A stretch of 64,000 nucleotides of DNA. Source: Vibrio metschnikovii CIP 69.14. Lineage in GTDB: Bacteria; Pseudomonadota; Gammaproteobacteria; Enterobacterales; Vibrionaceae. This document shows, piece after piece, positions 55,616 to 64,000 of this stretch. The DNA is taken from NCBI RefSeq assembly GCF_000176155.1, contig NZ_ACZO01000008.1, positions 62,001 through 126,000 of the forward strand, read 5' to 3'. Made by a program: the position numbers and the translations under genes. Under the pieces are notes generated by a model, which saw only the letters and a list, made by a program, of their open reading frames with translations, did not search any database and was not told the origin of the DNA. The stretch's first letter is position 1. Each line of letters begins with the position of its first letter.

Positions 55616-56887
55616 ATGATAAAACCATATAATACGCGCTATAATAATCTAATTTCTTTAGTCCTATGCAGCTTCCCAGTATTTTGTTTAGCGCTCGGTA
55701 AAGGCTACAATTATCCAGCTATTTTGCTTCTGATTACTTCACTGCTAACGTGCTCTTATTGGGTAAAAAAAGCCACCTTTACTCGTCCTGTTATCATTAT
55801 TAGTATTACATTTATTGCTTACTTTGCTTCTTATCTTCTATCTTGGTTTGTTTATGATGGAAAGCTATCAGATTTAGATCAGGCGAGTCGATTTATTCTT
55901 GTTCTACCCATTTTATTTATGCTAATTCACTTTCGAATTCGATCTCAATGGTTTTTTTATTCATTATGCATCGGGGCGATAATCGCTGGAATTATCTCTA
56001 TCATTCATGTTTACCATATGGACTTCTCACGGGCATTTACTGGGCAAAATAGCCATTGGTGGCTGAGAGGTTATATGCCGATTCAATCTGGCAATATGGC
56101 AATGACGTTAGGTTTTCTTGCCCTAGCAATCAGTTTTTATGCTTTAAAAACACGTCAATTCACTTTGCTCATCGTCAGTTTACTAGGTAGTTTTGGTGGG
56201 GTGCTGGCGAGTTTTCTATCAGGAAGTAGAGGAGCATGGATTGCGGTACCTTTTGTCTTACTTTATTTACTCTGGGCCAATAAGTCATTGTTGAATAAAA
56301 AGATAATTGTGATCATCTCAGTAATCACTATTGGCATTGCCTTAACTATTTCATCGATTGACCGTGTACAAGACCGTGTCGCCACGGCAGTGCATGAGAT
56401 TCAACAGTATGAGCAAGATAATCGATACTCGTCATTAGGCATACGATTCGAGCTGTGGAAAAACGCCCTACTGACGTTTAAAACTTCTCCGCTCATTGGC
56501 GTTGGTGAAGTAGAACGTTACACGCTGCAAAAAATACATGGCGATCAGGGTCTTATTGACTACAAAGTTGCTCACAACTTTTTTTCTCATGCACATAACC
56601 AATATTTAGAAGACCTGTCGATTCGTGGTTTAGTTGGTTTGACCGCTCTATTAGCCCTATTTCTGATACCATTAAAATTAAGTGCTTCTCGTTACGTCAA
56701 CCCGCGAAATCCTAAGCATCAATTAGTTTCCCAATTAGTGATTGTGCATATTCTGTTATTTATTTTTTATCAGCTGACTCAAGCAATGTTTAGCCACAAC
56801 TCTGGAACCATTTTTTTCTCGGTTATGACGGTTGCACTATTAAGTTTAGTTTACACTATAGAACCATTAGAAAATGAGCAAATTTAA
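55616..56887 (+). CDS. waaL: O-antigen ligase WaaL
   Basis: A 423-residue inner-membrane protein with about twelve helices and a large periplasmic loop near residues 260-330. FLSGSRGAWIAVPFVLLYL is the conserved pre-loop segment and FFSHAHNQYLEDLSIRGLVG carries the His needed by the WaaL/Wzy_C superfamily. It joins undecaprenyl-linked polymer to the lipid A core, so the cluster product can become O antigen. Its end overlaps the open frame before waaF, and the waaF ATG used here lies 38 bp later. Confidence 0.9.
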   Translation: MIKPYNTRYNNLISLVLCSFPVFCLALGKGYNYPAILLLITSLLTCSYWVKKATFTRPVIIISITFIAYFASYLLSWFVYDGKLSDLDQASRFILVLPILFMLIHFRIRSQWFFYSLCIGAIIAGIISIIHVYHMDFSRAFTGQNSHWWLRGYMPIQSGNMAMTLGFLALAISFYALKTRQFTLLIVSLLGSFGGVLASFLSGSRGAWIAVPFVLLYLLWANKSLLNKKIIVIISVITIGIALTISSIDRVQDRVATAVHEIQQYEQDNRYSSLGIRFELWKNALLTFKTSPLIGVGEVERYTLQKIHGDQGLIDYKVAHNFFSHAHNQYLEDLSIRGLVGLTALLALFLIPLKLSASRYVNPRNPKHQLVSQLVIVHILLFIFYQLTQAMFSHNSGTIFFSVMTVALLSLVYTIEPLENEQI

Positions 56888-56924
56888 AGCAATGTCTCAT
56901 CGTGCATTTAATAACAGAAACAAC

Positions 56925-57971
56925 ATGAAAATTCTAATCATTGGCCCATCTTGGGTGGGCGATATGGTGATGTCACAGTCTTTATACATTACCCTTAAAC
57001 AGCAGCACCCAGACGCTTTGATTGATGTTATGGCTCCCGCATGGTGTAAACCGATTTTAGAACGGATGCCTGAAGTCCATCGCGCATTAGAACTGCCTTT
57101 TGGGCATGGTGAATTTCAATTTTTTGCTCGTCGAGCCCTTGGCTTATCTTTGCGTGGTCAATACGATCATGCCTACGTTCTGCCTAATTCCGCTAAATCA
57201 GCTCTGATCACTTGGTTTGCACGTATCCCTGAACGTACAGGCTGGAAGGGAGAGATGCGCTATGGTCTTTTAAACGATATTCGGAGCAACAAAAGACAAT
57301 TCCAATATATGACTGAGCGCTATGTGGCACTGGCTTACGATAAATCAACCATGACTGGCTCTGATGCTTTAGGGGGTTTAGATAAGCTGCCAAAGCCTAA
57401 ATTAACCATTACACCAGAGCAACAGCAAACTACCGCTAGGAAGTTTTCTTTATCGCTAGGTGATACGGTTGGCCTTTGCCCTGGCGCCGAATTTGGTCCA
57501 GCCAAACAGTGGCCAACCACTCATTACGCCCAAGTTGCCACCTATTTGCTGCAGCAAGGTAAGCAGGTATGGTTATTTGGTTCAGCAAAAGACAGCTTGA
57601 CGACCCAAGCGATTATTGAACAGGTTCCCGAAATGCTTAGGGCTAACTTGGTTGATTTGGCTGGAAAGACTAGCTTAATTGAAGCCGTTGATCTGCTCGC
57701 TTGCTGCCAAACCGTCATCAGCAATGATTCTGGCTTAATGCATGTTGCGGGAGCGGCGGGTTGCCAAGTTATCGGTGTTTATGGTTCAACTTCCCCACAC
57801 TACACGCCACCATTAGCTGAGAAAAGTGCTATTGTTCATACAGACATAGAGTGTCGTCCTTGCTTTAAACGTGAATGCCCTTACGGTCATTTAAAGTGCT
57901 TAACTGAGTTAGCCCCACAACAAGTGATCATGGCCTTGCAGACTTTTGAGTCGTCAAGTGTGGAGCTATAA
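56925..57971 (+). CDS. waaF: ADP-heptose:LPS heptosyltransferase II WaaF
   Basis: A 348-residue GT9 enzyme. It starts MKILIIGPSWVGDMVMSQSL, almost the same as E. coli WaaF, so I chose the ATG at 56925 although the frame opens at 56874 inside waaL. PGAEFGPAKQWPTTHYAQVA and NDSGLMHVAGAAGCQVIGVY form the donor site. It adds the second heptose to the LPS inner core on the cytoplasmic face of the membrane. waaA follows immediately. Confidence 0.94.
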   Translation: MKILIIGPSWVGDMVMSQSLYITLKQQHPDALIDVMAPAWCKPILERMPEVHRALELPFGHGEFQFFARRALGLSLRGQYDHAYVLPNSAKSALITWFARIPERTGWKGEMRYGLLNDIRSNKRQFQYMTERYVALAYDKSTMTGSDALGGLDKLPKPKLTITPEQQQTTARKFSLSLGDTVGLCPGAEFGPAKQWPTTHYAQVATYLLQQGKQVWLFGSAKDSLTTQAIIEQVPEMLRANLVDLAGKTSLIEAVDLLACCQTVISNDSGLMHVAGAAGCQVIGVYGSTSPHYTPPLAEKSAIVHTDIECRPCFKRECPYGHLKCLTELAPQQVIMALQTFESSSVEL

Positions 57972-57972
57972 C

Positions 57973-59232
57973 GTGTTGATTCGTTGGCTATACAGTGCAC
58001 TGTTATTACTCGCAGCGCCTTTTATGCTTCGTTCATTGTATAAAAGTAAGCTAGGTAAACCACCTTTTGGTTCTCGTTGGCCAGAACATTTTGGGCGTAC
58101 TCCAAAGCTCAATGATGCTGGAAATCCAATTTGGATTCATGCTGTATCCGTCGGTGAATCGATAGCCGCCACACCGATCATTCATGCGATAAAGCAACGT
58201 AATCCACAGCAATCGATCATTGTTACCACGACCACCAGTACTGGTGCACAACAAATTGCCAAATTAGGCAATCTGGTTGAACATCGCTATATGCCGTTGG
58301 ATTTTTCCTACTGTGTACGTCGATTTTTAAACGTGGTCCAACCAAGCCAGCTACTGATCATCGAAACGGAATTATGGCCGAATACGCTGCGCTGTGTTGC
58401 TCAACGCTCAATTCCGATCACCATAATTAATGCTCGTCTTTCTGAACGATCTTGTCGGCGATATCAACGGTTTCAAGTGGTTTTTGATCAACTAGCCTCT
58501 CATATCACGAGGCTGTTATGCCAGTATCCAAGTGACGCAGAACGCTTTTTACGGTTAGGCGTTGCAAAAGAAAAAGTCATGGTCACGGGTTCAATAAAGT
58601 TTGATCTAAATATCAATCATGAGGTAATCCAAGCAGGTGAGCAGCTTCGTCAACAGTTGGGTCCACATCGCCCAATATGGATCGCCGCAAGTACCCACAA
58701 AGGTGAAGATGAGCTCTGTTTAGACGCTCATCGACAAGTATTGCGCTCTTACCCAGACGCTTTGCTGATCCTTGTACCACGCCACCCAGAACGTTTTGAT
58801 TCTGTCGCGGAGCTTTGTTTATCACAAGGTTTTACGCTTAGTCGACGAACGCAGCACACCAAGACGTGCACTCAGGTTTATCTCGGAGATACCATGGGTG
58901 AGATGTTGACCTTGATTGGTAGCGCCGATATTTGCTTTATGGCTGGCAGCTTATTGGGTAATAAAGTCGGTGGGCACAACCCACTAGAGCCAGCAGCGTT
59001 AGCAAAGCCGATCCTTAATGGTCCCAGTTATTATAATTTCAGTGAGGTGACAGAGGCTTTATTAGCGGCGAATGCGCTACACCTTTGCGCTTCCCCTCAA
59101 GAGATCGCACACACCCTGATTGAGCTATTCAGTCATCCTGACGTTGCACGAGAGAAGGGACAGCAAGCAGAGCAGGTCGTAAGTAATAATCGAGGGGCAC
59201 TAGAAAGAACTCTTACGGCCATTTTCTCGTGA
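57973..59232 (+). CDS. waaA: Kdo transferase WaaA (KdtA)
   Basis: A 419-residue GT30 enzyme that transfers Kdo to lipid IVA. An N-terminal membrane anchor (LIRWLYSALLLLAAPFMLRS) is followed by WIHAVSVGESIAATPII, ETELWPNTLRCVA and IWIAASTHKGEDE, and NPLEPAALAKPIL near the C-terminus. I chose the GTG at 57973, one base after the waaF stop, because E. coli KdtA also begins directly with the membrane anchor; the frame opens at 57946 inside waaF. Part of the waaL-waaF-waaA core operon. Confidence 0.92.
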   Translation: MLIRWLYSALLLLAAPFMLRSLYKSKLGKPPFGSRWPEHFGRTPKLNDAGNPIWIHAVSVGESIAATPIIHAIKQRNPQQSIIVTTTTSTGAQQIAKLGNLVEHRYMPLDFSYCVRRFLNVVQPSQLLIIETELWPNTLRCVAQRSIPITIINARLSERSCRRYQRFQVVFDQLASHITRLLCQYPSDAERFLRLGVAKEKVMVTGSIKFDLNINHEVIQAGEQLRQQLGPHRPIWIAASTHKGEDELCLDAHRQVLRSYPDALLILVPRHPERFDSVAELCLSQGFTLSRRTQHTKTCTQVYLGDTMGEMLTLIGSADICFMAGSLLGNKVGGHNPLEPAALAKPILNGPSYYNFSEVTEALLAANALHLCASPQEIAHTLIELFSHPDVAREKGQQAEQVVSNNRGALERTLTAIFS

Positions 59233-59285
59233 ACGGCCATCGTATAATCTATACTAGACCAGAAACCTAGCAGAACGTATCTAAA

Positions 59286-59981
59286 ATGAAAGTCTTTGAT
59301 TACTTAATGGCGATTCCTAAAAGTTTGTATTTTAACCTGCGTTATTTTGGCTGGCGAGGATTCACATTTCCAGTACTTGTTTCTCATCGTACTGTGCTCA
59401 AAAAAATGTCTGGTCAAGTGATCTTGCCTGAAAAAACACAAGTTGCTGGAATTAGAATTGGATTTGGCGATGTACCGATTTTTGATAAACAAAGAAGTCG
59501 GGCAATTTTCTACAATCAAGGTACCATTTGTTTTAAAGGTCGAGCAAAAATTGGTCACGGTGGTAAAATTGTTGTCAAAAAAAATGCATGTTTAACTTTA
59601 GGTAATCGCTTTAACATGTCAGCAGAAAGTACTGTCTATTGTTGCCATAAAATAACATTCGGCGACTATAATCTACTTTCTTGGCAAGTACAGTTAATTG
59701 ATGATGACTTGCACCATATCTACGCTGAAAATGCGGTTGGTACTATCATTAATCCTCCCGCTGAAATCAAGACGGAAGATTCCGTTTGGTTTTGTTCTCG
59801 GGTGAATGTTATTAAAGGAGTCACGATTGCATCCAATTGTGTTATTGCTGCCGGTAGTAATGTTGTGACCAGCCTCAATGACAGTTTTTGCATTTATGGC
59901 GGCAATCCAGCAAAAAAAATCAAACAAGGAATAAACTGGGATAGCGCAGAAAGAGATTACATAACCAAAGCTAATACGTGA
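59286..59981 (+). CDS. Hexapeptide-repeat acyltransferase in the core-LPS operon
   Basis: A 231-residue left-handed beta-helix protein. Hexapeptide turns appear in KGRAKIGHGGKIVVKKNACL, then SVWFCSRVNVIKGVTIASNC and VIAAGSNVVTSL, ending IYGGNPAKKIKQG. It is similar to CatB/WbbJ-type sugar O-acetyltransferases. Being directly after waaA (53 bp), it may acetylate a core sugar or serve the O antigen. The target is not shown by the sequence. Confidence 0.8.
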   Translation: MKVFDYLMAIPKSLYFNLRYFGWRGFTFPVLVSHRTVLKKMSGQVILPEKTQVAGIRIGFGDVPIFDKQRSRAIFYNQGTICFKGRAKIGHGGKIVVKKNACLTLGNRFNMSAESTVYCCHKITFGDYNLLSWQVQLIDDDLHHIYAENAVGTIINPPAEIKTEDSVWFCSRVNVIKGVTIASNCVIAAGSNVVTSLNDSFCIYGGNPAKKIKQGINWDSAERDYITKANT

Positions 59982-60090
59982 TGATTTTATTCCCCCTCCC
60001 CCTCAACCACTTGTTTATAGACAAACGATGTGCCTTGATAGTTGGCGAGCAATAGTTATCTTCCTCATCTGATCGTTATCAATGCCGATA

Positions 60091-60804
60091 TTAACGTTTT
60101 TCTTCAACATAGCCCGCTAATAGTGACTGCCATTGCTGCGTTTGCCAGTGAATACCAAATCGCTGCTGTTCTTTATGAAAAGAGCGCAGCAAACGCTGTA
60201 AATTAGCTTCTTTCCAATTTTCACCGGGTTGCTGATAGCATTTATCAAAATCGATAATCCATACCTTGTCTTGATCATCGATTAAAATATTGTGAATATT
60301 GAGGTCGGTATGATTGACTTGGGCGCGATGTAACTTGGCAATCTGTTGACCTATTAAAAAATAATGTCGCTCATCGAGCGGGTTTTCCTGCAAAATCGCC
60401 ACCAGATCACGGGCATTGGTAATTTTTTCACTCAATAAATCGGCTTGATAAACCAGTCCGCGCTTAACCGCTCGCGCAGCTATCGGACGAGGTACATTCA
60501 CTCCTTGTTGACGTAAATGTACCAACAGATGAAATTCGGCATAGCTGCGCGTTTTATGCCATCCTTGAAACCAATATTGATCGCTAACTACCTTGCCAAA
60601 TAATCCACCTCGACGGTAATGACGCAACGCCGCCTCTATATGCTGCATAGCAACAAACCACGTCGTTCCCCGCCCCTTAGCACTGCCAATGATTTTTTGT
60701 TCAGATTGCCAATAGTCGGTATCAAAAAGATGGTGAAGAGGCTCACTGACCCATTGGTCGTCATACCAAATCATTTGCTGCTTGAGCGAGCATTGTTTAA
60801 TCAT
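60091..60804 (-). CDS. kdkA: 3-deoxy-D-manno-octulosonic acid kinase KdkA
   Basis: A 237-residue kinase-like protein. GSAKGRGTTWFV is the nucleotide loop, HRAQVNHTDLNIHNILID is the catalytic loop (His-x-Asp) and VWIIDFDKCYQQPG is the metal-binding Asp motif. It phosphorylates the single Kdo of LPS at O-4 in Vibrio and Haemophilus, where a phosphate replaces the second Kdo. Its presence supports a one-Kdo core. It is read after dgkA on the minus strand with a 22-bp gap. Confidence 0.92.
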   Translation of the reverse strand: MIKQCSLKQQMIWYDDQWVSEPLHHLFDTDYWQSEQKIIGSAKGRGTTWFVAMQHIEAALRHYRRGGLFGKVVSDQYWFQGWHKTRSYAEFHLLVHLRQQGVNVPRPIAARAVKRGLVYQADLLSEKITNARDLVAILQENPLDERHYFLIGQQIAKLHRAQVNHTDLNIHNILIDDQDKVWIIDFDKCYQQPGENWKEANLQRLLRSFHKEQQRFGIHWQTQQWQSLLAGYVEEKR

Positions 60805-60826
60805 TACGACTGATCCTTAACGCCTG

Positions 60827-61213
60827 TTATAGATAATGAACATAAAGTAATACACTCCAGATAAGCCCTGCGAGTAATAATGTCACCATTACCGCCGCAG
60901 AGCCGATATCTTTCGCACGTCCACTCAACTCATGACGCTCAGAACCGACCCTATCCACCACAGCTTCTATCGCTGAGTTAAGTAATTCGACGATCAATAC
61001 CAGCACGACGCTGGAGAACATGACTAATCGTTCCAACACAGGCAAATCGAGCAAGCACAGAATCGCTCCAGCAATCACCAACAGTAGCAACTCTTGGCGA
61101 ATAGCCGCTTCATGTTGAAAAGCTGCTTTTAACCCTTGCCATGAATAACCGGTCGCGTTGATGACGCGGCGTAATCCTGTTGCGCCAGGTTTTCCGCTAA
61201 AGGGAGGTTGCAT
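60827..61213 (-). CDS. dgkA: Diacylglycerol kinase DgkA
   Basis: A 128-residue three-helix membrane kinase. FQHEAAIRQELLLLVIAGAI and VLVLIVELLNSAIEAVVDRV (with the catalytic Glu and Asn-x-x-Ile-Glu) are signature segments, and LSGRAKDIGSAAVMVTLLLA follows. It phosphorylates diacylglycerol to phosphatidic acid, recycling lipid released by envelope-modifying transferases. It lies on the minus strand just upstream of kdkA and is divergent from the GT9 gene at 61314. Confidence 0.94.
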   Translation of the reverse strand: MQPPFSGKPGATGLRRVINATGYSWQGLKAAFQHEAAIRQELLLLVIAGAILCLLDLPVLERLVMFSSVVLVLIVELLNSAIEAVVDRVGSERHELSGRAKDIGSAAVMVTLLLAGLIWSVLLYVHYL

Positions 61214-61313
61214 GATGAATATCTCTCATTTTATGGTGAATTCAAAAAGGCTTATTTTACATTTATCGGCAGACTCTGCATAATTTAGGCTCATTAATGA
61301 GTGAGCTTTTTCC

Positions 61314-62369
61314 ATGTCCCTGTTTTCTTCACCACCTCAGTCTGTCTGTTTTTTACGCCTTTCGGCGATAGGTGATGTCTGTCATGCCGTCGCCGCCGTT
61401 CAAGCTCTGCAAAAACACTGGCCAGACACCAAAGTGACTTGGATCATTGGCAAAGTTGAAGCCCAGTTATTGCAAGGCTTAAACAATGTCGAGCTGATCA
61501 TCTTCGATAAAAAAGCGGGCTTCGCCGGCATGAAAGCGGTTTGGCGACAGTTAAAAGGTCGACGATTTGACGCCCTTATCCATATGCAGCTTGCGCTGCG
61601 AGCCAGCTCACTGACGTTAGGGATTCACGCTCAATACAAAGTCGGCTTTCATCGCCAACGAGCGAAAGAAGGTCAGTGGTTATTTACGAACCGTAAAATT
61701 GCTGATCATCAATCTACTCACGTCTTAGACAGTTTTTTAGCCTTTGTTGAGTATCTCGGTGTACCTCGCACAGCCCCAACGTGGTCAATGCCGATTGGCG
61801 AGCCAGAACGAGCTTTTGCTCGTCAACAATTACACGATAAGCCAAGTGTGGTGATTTGTCCTGCTGCCAGTAAAGATGAACGAAATTGGTTAACCGAGCG
61901 TTATGCCCAATTTGCCGATTATGTCACCAATCAAGGTTATCAAGTGGTGCTATGCGGGTCGCCTGCACCACGAGAAGTTCAATTAGCAGCAACAATCTCA
62001 GAATTAATGACTCAGCCGGTCATCAATTTGGTAGGCAAAACCAGCTTAAAACAATTAACTGCTGTACTGGGTGAAGCTAAGTTAGTACTTGCTCCTGATT
62101 CAGGGCCGGCTCATATTGCAACAACCCAAGGCACGCCTGTGTTAGGCTTGTATGCGCACAGTAACCCCAAACGCACAGGTCCTTATTTTAATATTGGGGA
62201 TGTCGTCAGCGTCTATGAGGATAACGTGATCAAACAACAGGCAAAATCTCTCAGTGAGCTGGCTTGGAGCACGCGGGCCAAAGGCACGGATTTGATGCAA
62301 CAGATCACGGTATCCGTAGTGATTGAAAGATTTGAACATATGATGAAAGGTGTAGTACTTAATGACTAA
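61314..62369 (+). CDS. Glycosyltransferase family 9 protein (heptosyltransferase-like)
   Basis: A 351-residue GT9 enzyme. FLRLSAIGDVCHAVAAVQAL is the family N-terminus, ICPAASKDERNWLTERYAQF the nucleotide region, and APDSGPAHIATTQGTPVLGLYAHSNPKRTGPY the donor site. It is related to heptosyltransferases I/III (WaaC/WaaQ) and probably acts in the LPS core, though which heptose it adds is uncertain. It overlaps the following GT2 gene by 8 bp. Confidence 0.86.
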   Translation: MSLFSSPPQSVCFLRLSAIGDVCHAVAAVQALQKHWPDTKVTWIIGKVEAQLLQGLNNVELIIFDKKAGFAGMKAVWRQLKGRRFDALIHMQLALRASSLTLGIHAQYKVGFHRQRAKEGQWLFTNRKIADHQSTHVLDSFLAFVEYLGVPRTAPTWSMPIGEPERAFARQQLHDKPSVVICPAASKDERNWLTERYAQFADYVTNQGYQVVLCGSPAPREVQLAATISELMTQPVINLVGKTSLKQLTAVLGEAKLVLAPDSGPAHIATTQGTPVLGLYAHSNPKRTGPYFNIGDVVSVYEDNVIKQQAKSLSELAWSTRAKGTDLMQQITVSVVIERFEHMMKGVVLND

Positions 62370-63153
62370 ATCCACTCCGACGTTGGCTGTCGCCTTAATC
62401 GTCAAAAATGAAGCAAAACATTTACAAGCTTGCCTCGAGACAGTCGCTGATTGGGTTGATGAGATTGTTATTCTTGATTCTGGTAGTGAGGACGCAACAG
62501 AATCGATTGCTCGTCGCTTTACTGACAAGTTCTTTGTGAACAAAGACTGGCAAGGCTTCGGATCTCAGCGCCGTTTAGCCCAATCCTACATAACTGCAGA
62601 TTATGTACTATGGCTAGATGCCGATGAGCGAGTCACTCCAGAATTGAAAGCGAGTATTTTACAAGCCGTAAAACATGATAAACCCAACACTGTGTATCAG
62701 ATCGATCGCTTAACTACGGCCTTTGGTAAACAAATTCATTATTCTGGCTGGTCACCTGATTGGGTTACTCGCCTTTATCGGACTTGTGAAACACAATATA
62801 ACACGGCTTTAGTGCACGAAAGCGTTGAAATTCCCTCTCATCTAACACTCAAGTCTCTATCTGGTTATTTACAGCACTACACTTTTGAGTATCTACCACA
62901 ATACACAGCAAAAACTCAGCATTATATGAAAGCGTGGGTTGATCAACGAGAAGGTAAAAAATCCGCAACCTTAACTGGCGCGGTATTACATGGCTTTTTC
63001 CGTTTTTTTAAAATGTATATTCTTAAACGTGGCTTTTTAGATGGTCGCCATGGACTATTACTGGCGATTTTAAGTGCTAACACCACATTTACTCGTTATG
63101 CAGACCTTTGGTTGCGTGATTATGTCCGCCAGCAAAAAAGAGAGCGCTCATGA
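62362..63153 (+). CDS. GT2 glycosyltransferase, WaaE/KdtX-like core transferase
   Basis: A 263-residue GT-A enzyme. VALIVKNEAKHLQACLETV, IVILDSGSEDATESIA and DYVLWLDADERVTPEL show the binding Asp residues, and WLDADERV is typical of the WaaE group. QIHYSGWSPDWVTRLYR is another group feature. WaaE-like enzymes add a beta-1,4-glucose to the first heptose of the core. It overlaps the GT9 gene by 8 bp and the next GT4 gene by 4 bp (ATGA), so the three are translationally coupled. Confidence 0.87.
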   Translation: MTKSTPTLAVALIVKNEAKHLQACLETVADWVDEIVILDSGSEDATESIARRFTDKFFVNKDWQGFGSQRRLAQSYITADYVLWLDADERVTPELKASILQAVKHDKPNTVYQIDRLTTAFGKQIHYSGWSPDWVTRLYRTCETQYNTALVHESVEIPSHLTLKSLSGYLQHYTFEYLPQYTAKTQHYMKAWVDQREGKKSATLTGAVLHGFFRFFKMYILKRGFLDGRHGLLLAILSANTTFTRYADLWLRDYVRQQKRERS

Positions 63154-64000
63154 AAATTTGTCATGTTAATCTCGCCTCTGGTTATCATGGTGGTGAGAAT
63201 CAAACACTACTACTGATTCAACAGCAGATTAAGTTAGGTTACCAACTTACCGTTGTTGCTAACCCCAAAAGTCTTTTTTACTCACGAGTAAAAGAACTAC
63301 CTTGTCGATTAATTGCTTGTAAACACTTTTTAACTCAGCACGGAAAAGCTATTACACAAGATTCAGATTTAATTCATGTACACGAAGGACGAGCGATTTA
63401 TTGGGCTTGGTTACAATATCAGTTGTATAAAATACCCTATATCATCACTCGTCGAATTGATAATCCTCTCAGTGAACGATGGTTTGCAGCTCAAGCTTAC
63501 TGCTCGGCTAGCGCATTAGTCGGGTTAAGTCAGGAAATTTGTCGACAAATTTTATTACGCTACCCGCTGAAAAAGGTGGTCACCATCCCAAGCTCACCAG
63601 TTCGTTATCCCATTAATCAGCAACAAGTCTCTCGGATTCGTGAACAATTTTCTCATCCATTCTTAGTTATTCATGCGGCGAATATGCTTCATCACAAAGG
63701 TTTTGATGTTACGCTTGCAGCCGCTCGCCTATTAATGGACTCAGAATCGGACATTCATTTCGCTTTGTTGGGAGATGGAAAAGAGCGTCCAGCATTAGAA
63801 CAGCAAGCCAAAGGTTTAACAAATGTCCATTTCATGGGTAAGCAGAACAATATGGGTGATTGGTTTGCTGCTGCTGATATGCTTATCCATCCCTCTTACA
63901 GTGAAGGGTTAGGCTCTGTGATTTTAGAGGCAATGGGTAGTGGGTTACCTGTCGTGGGTAGTCGAGCCGGAGGGATCCCAGACATCATTGAAGACCGTGT
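63150..64000 (+). CDS. GT4 glycosyltransferase, partial (runs off the window)
   Basis: The open frame begins with ATG at 63150 (overlapping the previous stop) and stays open to the edge, giving about 283 residues. The N-terminus KICHVNLASGYHGGENQTLL is typical of GT4 core transferases with a G-G-E motif. The donor site SYSEGLGSVILEAMGSGLPV, then GSRAGGIPDII, is present. It probably adds a further core sugar. Only the last part is missing. Confidence 0.88.
   Translation, partial: MKICHVNLASGYHGGENQTLLLIQQQIKLGYQLTVVANPKSLFYSRVKELPCRLIACKHFLTQHGKAITQDSDLIHVHEGRAIYWAWLQYQLYKIPYIITRRIDNPLSERWFAAQAYCSASALVGLSQEICRQILLRYPLKKVVTIPSSPVRYPINQQQVSRIREQFSHPFLVIHAANMLHHKGFDVTLAAARLLMDSESDIHFALLGDGKERPALEQQAKGLTNVHFMGKQNNMGDWFAAADMLIHPSYSEGLGSVILEAMGSGLPVVGSRAGGIPDIIEDR

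Overview
The window comes from a gammaproteobacterium of the family Vibrionaceae, most likely a Vibrio of moderate GC content. The best evidence is the gene order: a large surface-polysaccharide region lies between an rjg-type metallo-beta-lactamase/beta-CASP gene (about 9.2-10.6 kb) and hldD/gmhD (52.2 kb). This is the interval that vibrios use for their O-antigen/capsule locus. The conserved lipid A-core genes lpxM, waaL, waaF, waaA, kdkA and dgkA follow. The species cannot be fixed from the sequence alone.

Layout. (1) 0-5.5 kb: a hexose-phosphate uptake locus with uhpT, then uhpA-uhpB-uhpC, and a second UhpA-like regulator cut by the left window edge. (2) 5.5-8.9 kb: an uncharacterised lipoprotein and outer-membrane barrel pair. 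(3) 9.2-14.4 kb: rjg, an ExeM/Xds-like GlyGly-CTERM exonuclease homologue whose catalytic residues look eroded, and a secreted endonuclease I. (4) 14.6-18.7 kb: an alpha-glucoside module with a GntR/HutC regulator, a PTS EIICB and a 6-phospho-alpha-glucosidase broken by a one-base frameshift. (5) 18.9-45.8 kb, all on the minus strand and read from 45.8 kb downward: an outer-membrane barrel, a large SLBB export protein, a four-helix-bundle gene broken by an ISAs1 element, wzz, rfbB-rfbA-fdtA-acyltransferase-MaoC-fdtB, wzx, a very AT-rich block (GT2, acetyltransferase, pyruvyltransferase, GT2, Wzy candidate), an intact ISAs1 element plus a relic, GT4, a WbpV-like reductase, a priming sugar transferase, a WbpM-like dehydratase, ugd, a UDP-glucuronate epimerase and galU. 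(6) 46.2-52.1 kb, plus strand: a GfcABCD/YjbEFGH-like exopolysaccharide set and a lipoprotein. (7) 52.2-64 kb: hldD, a second ugd, lpxM and core-LPS genes, ending in a truncated GT4 gene.

How the genes work together. The minus-strand operon appears to make a Wzx/Wzy-type polysaccharide. WbpM, the reductase and the priming transferase would start the chain on an N-acetylated 6-deoxyhexosamine. GalU, Ugd and the 4-epimerase supply UDP-GlcA/UDP-GalA. RfbA, RfbB, FdtA, FdtB and an N-acyltransferase make a dTDP-3-amino-3,6-dideoxyhexose, and a MaoC hydratase suggests a hydroxyacyl N-substituent. A pyruvyltransferase would add a ketal. Three glycosyltransferases plus the primer suggest a repeat of about four sugars. 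An ops (RfaH) element lies just upstream of the operon.

The most unusual features are several families of short repeats. CCTAGG/TTCTAGG-rich elements occur at gene borders throughout the rjg-hldD interval and I found none outside it. A TTAATGG-type palindrome is inserted in frame inside rfbB, and half of it inside fdtB. Near-identical 57-bp direct repeats flank the four-helix-bundle gene. ISAs1 ends lie at both edges of the AT-rich serotype-specific block. No tRNA, rRNA, CRISPR array or prophage was seen.
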